A DNA stretch of 64,000 nt, taken from contig NZ_ABOX02000004.1 in the NCBI RefSeq assembly GCF_000172555.1, positions 62,001 to 126,000 on the forward strand, given 5' to 3'. The DNA is from Pedosphaera parvula Ellin514. GTDB taxonomy: Bacteria > Verrucomicrobiota > Verrucomicrobiia > Limisphaerales > Pedosphaeraceae. A program made the position numbers and the translations under genes. Shown here piece by piece: positions 17,087 through 25,357 of the stretch (the first letter of the stretch is position 1; the number at the start of each line of letters is the position of its first letter). The notes under the pieces are model-generated. The model worked only from the letters and a program-made list of their open reading frames with translations. It did not search any database and was not told the DNA's origin.

Positions 17087-17521
17087 TCAAACATCGATGA
17101 CCGGTCCACCGCCATCGTCGTGCCGTGGAGGTGGAGGAGCCGGAGGCGGAGCCTGTTTGCGGACTTTTATCTGCGATCCGCCCGTGCCGGTGATAATATT
17201 TAAAATAAAACTGACGATGCTGATTATTAGAGCACCCCAGAAGGCTGCCTTAAACGAGTCGACATGAAAAGATCTCACCAATGATCCCACCCAATAAAGA
17301 AGCAGGGCATTGAAGACCAGCGTAAAAATCCCCAACGTAAAAATCCCCAGGAAGATTTTGAGCGGTCGAAATAAAGTGTTCAAAATCCCGAGGATGAAGG
17401 TCGCCACGAGCAAGCCGCCAATTGTCTCATAGCTGATGCCACGGACTATATAAAGCGCTACCAACACAGCGGCTGTGGTTATCACCCATCTCTTTAAAAA
17501 TTCTTTCAGTCTGGAAGGCAT
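17087..17521 (-). CDS. Phage holin family 4 / YvlD-like small membrane protein
   Basis: 144 residues with four hydrophobic segments: WVITTAAVLVALYIVRGI, GLLVATFILGILNTLF, IFLGIFTLGIFTLVFNALLL and AAFWGALIISIVSFILNII. The RPLKIFLGIFTLGIFTLVFN stretch matches the PF04020 family as I remember it. Despite the family name these are chromosomal inner-membrane proteins of unknown role. The C-terminal tail is Pro-rich and acidic (APPPAPPPP then HDDGGG). Converges with trmB. Confidence 0.8.
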   Translation of the reverse strand: MPSRLKEFLKRWVITTAAVLVALYIVRGISYETIGGLLVATFILGILNTLFRPLKIFLGIFTLGIFTLVFNALLLYWVGSLVRSFHVDSFKAAFWGALIISIVSFILNIITGTGGSQIKVRKQAPPPAPPPPRHDDGGGPVIDV

Positions 17522-17608
17522 GATTTAATCCAATCGTATAGACTAATACAGAATATCGCTCTTGTCCTTGATTATCAGCAAGCTTTCTATCGCCTAAAAA
17601 ACGGTTGC

Positions 17609-18580
17609 TCAACGGTTCTGGACATGCAGGAATTCAACCTGCGTATCGGCCGTGAGGCTCACACGCCCCAAACAGGCTGGCAGTACCACAAATTGCCCGG
17701 CTCCTGCCAAAACCTTGATTTCGCCAAACCCAACCTCCAGACGGCCATGCAGTATGCCAAGAATTTGCGCCCCTTCGCTACGAATATAGAACCGCTGCCC
17801 GCGCTTGACCTTGCAGGCATCAATCCTGAATAAAGGATCGTCCACCAAAACCCGCACGCTGAATGTCGGGCTTCTCGAATAAATGCTTGTGATCAGCCGG
17901 GGTTCAAAATCCTCAAAATTGATGCTCTTGAGCGATTGTTCAATGTGCAATTCCCGCGGCCTGCCATCCAATCCCGTCCGATTCCAATCAAACACCCGAT
18001 ACGTCGTATCTGAATTCTGCTGGATTTCAAAAATCACACTTCCTGCTCCCAACGCGTGGACCCGCCCACTCGGGAGGAACATGACGTCATCTTTCTTGAC
18101 CGGGATGCGATGAAAGCACTCCGCAACTGTTCCTTCTTTAATTTTCTGCTCGAACTCCGGACGAGTAACCCCTTTTTTCAAACCAACAAACAGGTCTGCC
18201 TCGGGTGTCGCTTCCGCGACGTACCACATCTCAGTTTTCGGTTCCCCACCCATGCTGGCGGCAATTTCTACGGGAGGATGCACTTGCAATGAAAGCTTTT
18301 CCTGAGCATCCAATATTTTCACCAATAACGGAAAGCTCTTCGTATTGCGACGGGACGCCCCCAATAATTCGTCAGCGTGATTTTCCATCAGCCAGCGCAG
18401 ATCCTTACCAGCCAGAGGCCCATTCGCAATGATGCTGGCATCTCCTGGTCGATCAGAAATTTCCCAGGATTCCCCAATCGGCACATCAGGTGGCAGTGGC
18501 TTTTTGTAAAGCCGCTCCAGGTTGCGACCGCCCCACACGCGTTCCTTGAAAATAGGTTTAAATGTGAGCGGATAAAGCAT
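17609..18580 (-). CDS. manA: Class I mannose-6-phosphate isomerase
   Basis: From the ATG at 18580 (MLYPLTFKPIFKERVWGG) about 323 residues; the frame is open to an ATG at 18598. Type I PMI features: ERVWGGRNLERLYKK, GESWEISDRPGDAS, the zinc-ligand stretch LSLQVHPP, EMWYV, and the second ligand region FLPSGRVHALGAGSVIFEIQ. The enzyme interconverts fructose-6-phosphate and mannose-6-phosphate. This is the short bacterial form. It is transcribed behind accA with a ~60-bp gap. Confidence 0.92.
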   Translation of the reverse strand: MLYPLTFKPIFKERVWGGRNLERLYKKPLPPDVPIGESWEISDRPGDASIIANGPLAGKDLRWLMENHADELLGASRRNTKSFPLLVKILDAQEKLSLQVHPPVEIAASMGGEPKTEMWYVAEATPEADLFVGLKKGVTRPEFEQKIKEGTVAECFHRIPVKKDDVMFLPSGRVHALGAGSVIFEIQQNSDTTYRVFDWNRTGLDGRPRELHIEQSLKSINFEDFEPRLITSIYSRSPTFSVRVLVDDPLFRIDACKVKRGQRFYIRSEGAQILGILHGRLEVGFGEIKVLAGAGQFVVLPACLGRVSLTADTQVEFLHVQNR

Positions 18581-18640
18581 CAGTGAAATGCGAAGCACGA
18601 ATCAGCAGAGATGAATCCAGCAGCTCGTCATTCGTAATTA

Positions 18641-19612
<972 letters not shown>

Positions 19613-19930
19613 GCGGCGGGCAGTTTAGGTTGTCATCACTCTCCACGCAATGCCGAATTCTGTACATTAAAAGAGCCAGATTGCTCTGGCTCAGTGATGA
19701 TGGAGATTAATACGCCTTCACCGAGGCGCTCAGAAGGGTAATGAGGTCAACTATTTCACGCTGTTCGAACCTCACTACTAGCATAATCCCTATGCCAACC
19801 CTAAACGAACAGCGACATCTACTGAAATATAGATTGTTTAACCCATATTTCGTTCGGAAATACTTTAAATTATTTCCGAAAAATCTTTCAGGTCGCAACT
19901 CATTCTGAGAAAGAACAATTTTTCACTCAC
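19613..19930. other. Intergenic region between pgl and accA
   Basis: About 318 bp. It contains one terminator-like hairpin (listed separately) and the accA promoter region. A 63-codon minus-strand frame at 19707-19898 is present but has no recognisable features. Confidence 0.5.
19667..19692 (-). terminator. Rho-independent-like terminator after the zwf-pgl operon
   Basis: Read on the minus strand, stem GAGCCAGA/TCTGGCTC with a 4-base loop is followed by TTTTA. It would end transcripts coming from pgl about 240 bp upstream. The T run is short. Confidence 0.55.
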
Positions 19931-20650
19931 TTACCGGCCAGGCTTCACGTCCGAAAAAATCTTTGCCTGATTCCCTAATTTCAAAACCTTGGCCAATGGC
20001 GTCTCACCATTCGGCGATATCGATTCCGCTAACGCTTTTTCTTTCCCCGCCCCGGAAACCAGCACCCAAATGTCTTTGGCGGCTCCGATAGCCTTATAGC
20101 CAAGCGTAATCCGTTGCGGCGGCGGCTTTACTGCCCTCACTGACCTGTAAATTTCGGGCTTTTGTCTCTCCTCTTCCACTTCTTGCGGGAAGAGCGATGC
20201 CACATGCCCATCTTCACCCATGCCCAGGAAAACCAAATCCAACATCGGCTGCCCTGCTGCATTAAGCTTTGCCGCATTACAAATATTGCTCACTGCATCC
20301 GATAGCGCAAGTAACTCTCTTTCTTCCCCGCGAATTCGGTGAACCTGTCGCTCCGGAATTCCCAGCGGATCGAACAAAAGCTCTTTAGCCACAGCATAAT
20401 TGCTCTCCGGATCAGTTGGCGGAACACAGCGTTCATCCGCCCAGAAAAAGTAAACACCATCAAAAGAAATTGGTTTTGTTTTATTTTGCTTAACAATTTC
20501 GTTGAAAAAAGCCTTGGTAATTCGCCCTCCGGAAAGTGCCACAGTGTAAATCACTGAAGTATCCCTTTTGGCCAATTCCGCCAACCAGCGTCTCGCCACT
20601 TCCTCCGCCAACTCCTTATCGTTCGCAAATGTCAAAAGTTCGTAGGCCAT
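19931..20650 (-). CDS. pgl: 6-phosphogluconolactonase
   Basis: 239 residues, normal length for the DevB/Pgl type. Motifs: VALSGGRITKAFFNEI at the substrate-phosphate site, FFWADERCVPPTDPESNY, and LVFLGMGEDGHVASLFP with the catalytic histidine. It hydrolyses 6-phosphogluconolactone, the second step of the oxidative pentose phosphate pathway. It lies downstream of zwf on the same strand (90-bp gap), so the first two pathway enzymes are probably co-expressed. Confidence 0.95.
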   Translation of the reverse strand: MAYELLTFANDKELAEEVARRWLAELAKRDTSVIYTVALSGGRITKAFFNEIVKQNKTKPISFDGVYFFWADERCVPPTDPESNYAVAKELLFDPLGIPERQVHRIRGEERELLALSDAVSNICNAAKLNAAGQPMLDLVFLGMGEDGHVASLFPQEVEEERQKPEIYRSVRAVKPPPQRITLGYKAIGAAKDIWVLVSGAGKEKALAESISPNGETPLAKVLKLGNQAKIFSDVKPGR

Positions 20651-20740
20651 AATATTTCATCATCCAGTCTCCCGCTTCTCCTCCCGTTCAACACCAGGGC
20701 GACGCAGTTTGATCGCCGCCCTGGCAAAACCACAAAATGC

Positions 20741-22309
20741 TTAGGTCACCGGTTGCGGATCACGCCACACATGCCCGGCCTGCGACAGCAAGTCATCCGC
20801 CGCCACCGGCCCCCACGTTCCCGCGGAATAAAACTCCCGGTTCGTCAGCGGTTTGCCTTCCCAGCCCTTGCGAATGCTATCCACAATCCCCCACGCCGTC
20901 TCCACCTCATCACGGCGAATGAACAAGGTCGCATCCCCTGCCATCGCTTCCAGCAACAACCGCTCATAAGCCTCGGGCGTGTAAGCGCCAAACTCGCTGT
21001 TATAGCTAAACGACATCCGCACCGGCCGAACACTCGTGCTCGTTCCTGGAACCTTGCCGTTAAATCTCAACGAAATCCCTTCATTCGGCTGCAACCTCAG
21101 CGTCAACGCATTCGGGTCCAACTTCGTCCCGCATTGCGCCGCGAACAATACATGCGGCGTCGGACGGAATTGTATCCGCACCTCGCTCGCACTGAGCGGC
21201 AGATACTTCCCCGTTCGCAAATAAAATGGCACACCCGACCAACGCCAGTTATCCACAAACAACTTCAGCGCCACATACGTCTCCACATTCGAATCCGACT
21301 TCACCTTCGGCTCCTGGCGATATCCCTGCTTCATTTCCCCATTCACCACTCCCGCGAAGTACTGCCCACGCACCACCTGCTTGCCCACACTCGCCTCGGT
21401 TAATGGCCGGATCGACTTCAAAAACTTCACCTTCTCATCACGAATCGGCTCCGCATCCAGCGACACAGGCGGCTCCATTCCCACCAACGACATCACCTGC
21501 AACAAATGATTCTGCACCATGTCCCGCAATGCCCCCGCCTCCTCGTAATACCCACCACGACCACCCACACCCAGGCTCTCGCTCACCGTGATCTGCACGT
21601 GATCCACCAAGTTGCGATTCCACAGCGGTTCAAAAATCGAATTCGAGAACCGGAACATCAAAATATTCTGCACCGTCTCTTTGCCCAGGTAATGATCAAT
21701 GCGAAATACCTGCTTTTCATGCGCGTACTTGGTCAATTCACCATTCAACTGCACCGCCGATGCCAAATCATGCCCAAACGGCTTCTCCACCACGATCCGC
21801 TGCCAGCCCTTCTCCTCGTTTTTATGCAACAGCCCCGCATTATGCAGCATCTCCACCACCTCACCAAACTGACTCGGCGACGTCGCCAGATAGAACAATA
21901 AATTATTCCGCAACGCCTCATTCCCAAACGACGCCAACTGCTGCTCCAACTTCTTGTAAGCCTCCAGATCGCCAAACTCGCCCTTGCAATAATGCACATG
22001 CTTCGCAAACTCCGCCCATACCGCATCATCCACCGGCTTCGTCCGCGAAAATTGATCCAGCGCCTCGCGCAGCTCGGTCCGCCACGATTCATCCGTCTTC
22101 TCGCGACGCGCAAAGCCGATGATCCGAAACTCCCCCGGCATCTGCTTCTCCTTGAACAAATGATACAGCGCCGGAATCAGCTTTCGTGCCGTCAAATCCC
22201 CGCTCGCGCCAAAAATTACCACTGAACAAGGCTCCACCGTCTTCCGCGCCTCATTCAAGCGACATACCATCAACTCATCCAATTGATCCTGTTCCATGAG
22301 CGGTAACAT
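20741..22309 (-). CDS. zwf: Glucose-6-phosphate 1-dehydrogenase
   Basis: 522 residues, typical length. NADP-binding motif VVIFGASGDLTARKLIPALY near residue 32, VEKPFGHDL, the substrate-binding and catalytic RIDHYLGKETVQN, and NRNLVDHVQITVSESLGVGG. It oxidises glucose-6-phosphate and feeds NADPH to biosynthesis. A second ATG four codons in (MEQDQ) is an alternative start. The plus strand of this gene is very G-poor and rich in CCAC/CACC runs, which opens long spurious frames on the opposite strand. A small gene ends 15 bp upstream. Confidence 0.96.
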   Translation of the reverse strand: MLPLMEQDQLDELMVCRLNEARKTVEPCSVVIFGASGDLTARKLIPALYHLFKEKQMPGEFRIIGFARREKTDESWRTELREALDQFSRTKPVDDAVWAEFAKHVHYCKGEFGDLEAYKKLEQQLASFGNEALRNNLLFYLATSPSQFGEVVEMLHNAGLLHKNEEKGWQRIVVEKPFGHDLASAVQLNGELTKYAHEKQVFRIDHYLGKETVQNILMFRFSNSIFEPLWNRNLVDHVQITVSESLGVGGRGGYYEEAGALRDMVQNHLLQVMSLVGMEPPVSLDAEPIRDEKVKFLKSIRPLTEASVGKQVVRGQYFAGVVNGEMKQGYRQEPKVKSDSNVETYVALKLFVDNWRWSGVPFYLRTGKYLPLSASEVRIQFRPTPHVLFAAQCGTKLDPNALTLRLQPNEGISLRFNGKVPGTSTSVRPVRMSFSYNSEFGAYTPEAYERLLLEAMAGDATLFIRRDEVETAWGIVDSIRKGWEGKPLTNREFYSAGTWGPVAADDLLSQAGHVWRDPQPVT

Positions 22310-22324
22310 GGCTGACCCCAGCCA

Positions 22325-22519
22325 TTAATTCAATCCTTCTTGTTTCCCCACAATCACAATCGCACCTGCCGATGACTCCCGGTAGCTGCTGATGGCTTCC
22401 ACATCCTGGTCACTCCCTTCCAATCCTCCCGCGCGCAGCCAGCACGGCCAGGAATCAATCAGCTCATCTGATCTCTCATCCGCATAATTCACCAGATTGT
22501 GACACTTCAATGTTTCCAT
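22325..22519 (-). CDS. Small hypothetical protein upstream of zwf
   Basis: 64 residues from the ATG at 22519, chosen because a strong GGAGGA ribosome-binding site lies six bases upstream; an earlier ATG at 22546 has none. The sequence is acidic with two Trp (DSWPCWLRAGGLEG) and no membrane segment. Its stop lies 15 bp before the zwf start, so it probably leads the zwf-pgl transcript. No family recognised. Confidence 0.6.
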   Translation of the reverse strand: METLKCHNLVNYADERSDELIDSWPCWLRAGGLEGSDQDVEAISSYRESSAGAIVIVGKQEGLN

Positions 22520-22550
22520 TTTCGTCCTCCGCAACGTTTCTTTCATTTTT

Positions 22551-22590
22551 TAACTCGAATTAAGTCGAAGTAACTCGAACTAGGTCGAAT
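22551..22590. repeat. Four tandem 10-bp repeats, consensus TARSTCGAAN
   Basis: Units taactcgaat, taagtcgaag, taactcgaac and taggtcgaat follow each other exactly, one per helical turn. They lie about 30 bp upstream of the ribosome-binding site of the small zwf-leading gene, a position suitable for an operator array. Confidence 0.7.
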
Positions 22591-22979
22591 TCTCTCCGTT
22601 CCCAACTCCGTCCAAATCATTCAGCACCTCGGAGCAACTGACCACGGACACCGGGCCACTGACCGATTTATTTTTTTCACCGACCACCAGCGACTTCCAC
22701 CGACCATTACCGACCACCACCGACCGAAACGCACCTGGGGTAAGTATTCTGATGTCGCTGCCCATTGCACTTTGTTGTTTTCGCAACTCTCATCCTTCAA
22801 TCTTTCCTCTTGTTTCAATTCGAAAATCGAAATTCGCCATTCAAAATTTCCTTGGCCTTCCGATTCCTTCATTCACCAATCGAAATTCGCCCCTCGCAGT
22901 CTCCTCCGTCTTCATCCATCTCCTGATCGACAACCGAGTTCCTTTTCGACTGAAAACCCTCCTCATAAATTCTTTTCAC

Positions 22980-23015
22980 CGTTATCTGGCGTTATCTGGC
23001 GTTATCCACCGTTAG
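22980..23015. repeat. Tandem 10-bp repeats CGTTATCTGG
   Basis: Two exact copies of CGTTATCTGG, then CGTTATCCAC and CGTTAGAGCT, again in 10-bp register. Confidence 0.65.
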
Positions 23016-23345
23016 AGCTTTCAAATTCGACACTCGAAAATCGGCATTCGAAATTTCGAGTCCCATCGGGACGACCGAATTAAAACCCCGGACAAGTCCG
23101 ACATAGCCAAACACATCATACGCCATACAAACTCCCTTTGATCTCTAAACTAAAACATACTGATTACGTATCTATGCATTTCTTGTATAGAATGCGCACC
23201 AAACTTTCAACACATATTTATACTATTATTAACTTTAGCACCTAAACTCACATACTTCGTCCCATCCGTCCATATCAGCCTAGGCGGCCAAAAATCTTTG
23301 ATTTAACCTGTTCGCTTTCCACATTTGCGTCCATCTATTGGTAAA

Positions 23346-24860
23346 ATGATGAGCGATGACATGACGTTGGTTCGGGAATTTGCCCAAAGCAATTCAGAGA
23401 AGGCGTTCACCACTCTGGTATCACGGCACATTAACTTGGTCTATTCGGTCGCCCTGCGCCACGTCCGCGACCCTCATATGGCTGAGGAAATCACCCAGGG
23501 CGTTTTCATCCTCTTCGCACGCAAGGCAAAATCACTCAACCCAAAGACAATCATCTCCGGCTGGCTCGGCCGCACCGCCCGATACGTTTCCGCCGATACA
23601 CTGAAAATTCAACGCCGCCGTCAATTCCGCGAACAGGAGTCGCACATGCAATCTATTTTGAATGAATCGGATTCAGAAGTCTGGACACAAATCGCGCCTT
23701 TGTTGGATGAGGCACTCGATTGTCTGGGGGAAAAAGAACATAATGCCATCGTACTCCGCTTCTTTGAAGGTAAGGATCTAAAACAGGTCGGCGCATCTTT
23801 GGGAATGCGTGAAGATGCCGCGCGAATGCGGGTCAATCGTGCAGTGGAAAAATTGCGGAAGTTTTTTGCCAGGAAGGGTGTGACACTTTCAGCATCGGCA
23901 ATTGCCGGAGCCGTTTCAGCAAATTCCGTTCAAGCTGCGCCGGTTGGGCTCGCCGCCGCCGTTGCCGCCGCCGCATTTTCTGGAACCACCATTGCCACCG
24001 CGACAATCACTGCCGCCACCAAAGCCATGGCCATGACCACACTGCAAAAAATCCTCGTCCCAGCCACCGTCGCCGTGTTGGCCGTGGCAGGAGTCTACGA
24101 AGCCCGCCAGGCCGCGCAAATGCGCGATGCGGTTCGAACACTCCGGCAGCAGCAGGCGCCACTACTCGAGCAAATCCAGCAACTGCAAGGCGAGCGCGAT
24201 GAAAGCGCGCACCAACTTGCCTCTCTGCGCGAGGAAAATGAGAGATTGACCCACGCCACCGGCGAGTTGCTAAGGCTGCGAGGGGAAGTGGGAAGACTCC
24301 GCAGGCAGTCGGACGAACTCAAACTCCTTCGTGATCACAACGCTCAATTGGGAGCGCCTCAGCCAGATGCCTCTGCCAGCAAAGGCTCAGCCCACCCGCC
24401 GGCAGTCGCAAAGATACTCATAACGCACGTAAAGCAGCCACAAGAGGTCGGTGAAGAGCAGATTCGCACGAACATCTCCATTAAGGTGGGAGACATTTTT
24501 GATCAGACGGCAGTGGCTCGTGATGTGCGCACCCTCTATAGCACCGGTTTGTTCCACAATCTTCGCGTGGCGGATAACACCACAGATGAGGGAGTCACAC
24601 TGAACTACCTCGTACAGGAAAATCCAAGGATAAGCCAGATTCGCTTCGCGGGTAACTCCAAGTTCACGGAGGTCGAACTTGCCAAATTACTATCGTCCAG
24701 CGCCGACAAACCATCGGATGAACGGACACTCTCCAACGACGCACAGAAAATCCAGGACCTATACGTTCAATCAGGGTTGTCGGGCGCCAAAGTTAAATAT
24801 GTGTTTAATGTGGATGAAGCCGTCGGGGCAGGTGAGGTAATTTTCGAAATCGCGGAATGA
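23346..24860 (+). CDS. ECF sigma factor fused to a membrane anchor, coiled coil and two POTRA-like domains
   Basis: About 504 residues from the ATG at 23346 (a second ATG follows at once; the frame is open to a TTG at 23325). Order: sigma region 2 (LVREFAQSNSEKAFTTLVSR, HMAEEITQGVFILFARKA) in residues ~10-90; sigma region 4 (LGEKEHNAIVLRFFEGKD, LKQVGASLGMREDAARMRV) ~125-175; an Ala-rich linker; one transmembrane helix (ILVPATVAVLAVAGVYEA) ~237-252; a coiled coil rich in Gln, Glu and Leu (~255-335); then two ~70-residue POTRA-like units (QIRTNISIKVGDIFDQTAV with LYSTGLFHNLRV; ISQIRFAGNSKFTEVELAKL with LYVQSGLSGAKV). POTRA units are periplasmic in BamA. The sigma part should therefore be membrane-held until released, probably by proteolysis. 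Confidence 0.85.
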   Translation: MMSDDMTLVREFAQSNSEKAFTTLVSRHINLVYSVALRHVRDPHMAEEITQGVFILFARKAKSLNPKTIISGWLGRTARYVSADTLKIQRRRQFREQESHMQSILNESDSEVWTQIAPLLDEALDCLGEKEHNAIVLRFFEGKDLKQVGASLGMREDAARMRVNRAVEKLRKFFARKGVTLSASAIAGAVSANSVQAAPVGLAAAVAAAAFSGTTIATATITAATKAMAMTTLQKILVPATVAVLAVAGVYEARQAAQMRDAVRTLRQQQAPLLEQIQQLQGERDESAHQLASLREENERLTHATGELLRLRGEVGRLRRQSDELKLLRDHNAQLGAPQPDASASKGSAHPPAVAKILITHVKQPQEVGEEQIRTNISIKVGDIFDQTAVARDVRTLYSTGLFHNLRVADNTTDEGVTLNYLVQENPRISQIRFAGNSKFTEVELAKLLSSSADKPSDERTLSNDAQKIQDLYVQSGLSGAKVKYVFNVDEAVGAGEVIFEIAE

Positions 24861-25357
24861 CATGCCAAAAGTCCCTTATCCTCTCCCTCTCGGTCGTTCG
24901 GCATGTCCCCGCAAGCTTTACCTTTTTGTAGTGCCATAGGTTCTCTGCGCTCTCTGCGGTTTCTCCTTTTCCCATATCCCTCTCCATTTCTTCCCTGCCC
25001 CTCCAACTTCGGCTTCACGGACTTCAGATTGGACGATTTTGGAGTGCTCGGTAACACCAGTTCTGTATTGCAATGGCGCTCGCCGGTTCACTAACCGCAG
25101 CCGAGTCTGTCTGGCGCAACCACCTGATGTGCAGGCATCAACAATGAAGCGGTTTTTGCGCCAGCCTTTCCCAGGCCAAACGAACCATCATCTGCCGACC
25201 TACTGAAAGTTTATGCCAATCAACGCACGACGCGTAAAATCCCATGCCGGAATCTGAAAATGTAACAATTTCCCTTCAATGCTGTCTTGCGGTTAAATGA
25301 TACCGACTGAAATGACCGGGCGACCCAAATCAAAACGCAGAACAGGACGAATCCGCC
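24861..25357. other. Intergenic region between the two fused sigma genes
   Basis: About 500 bp without a supported gene. An 8-bp inverted repeat GACATGCC/GGCATGTC brackets about 30 bp just after the upstream stop, without a T run. A phrase of alternating CTCTGCG words lies at 24948-24962. The last 40 bases may belong to the next gene (see that entry). Confidence 0.45.

Larger units (their letters stand above)
22520..23345. other. Long gene-free region with short tandem repeats
   Basis: About 825 bp between the divergent zwf operon and the sigma-POTRA gene. It contains several clusters of short repeats with about 10-bp spacing (two listed separately), a cluster of CCGACC units at 22680-22727, and scattered TCGAAA/ATTCGAA words. 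From 23100 the sequence becomes AT-rich, as expected for promoters. No coding frame is convincing. Confidence 0.6.

Noticed and set aside
19707-19898. 63-codon minus-strand frame before a terminator
   Set aside because: Position just before the hairpin is suggestive, but no ribosome site, family or composition supports it; more likely 3' untranslated sequence of pgl.
20753-22225. Several long plus-strand frames
   Set aside because: Shadows of zwf caused by its strand-biased composition.
22680-22730. CCGACC cluster as possible CRISPR repeats
   Set aside because: Units are only 6-8 bp, spacing is irregular, no spacers and no cas genes.
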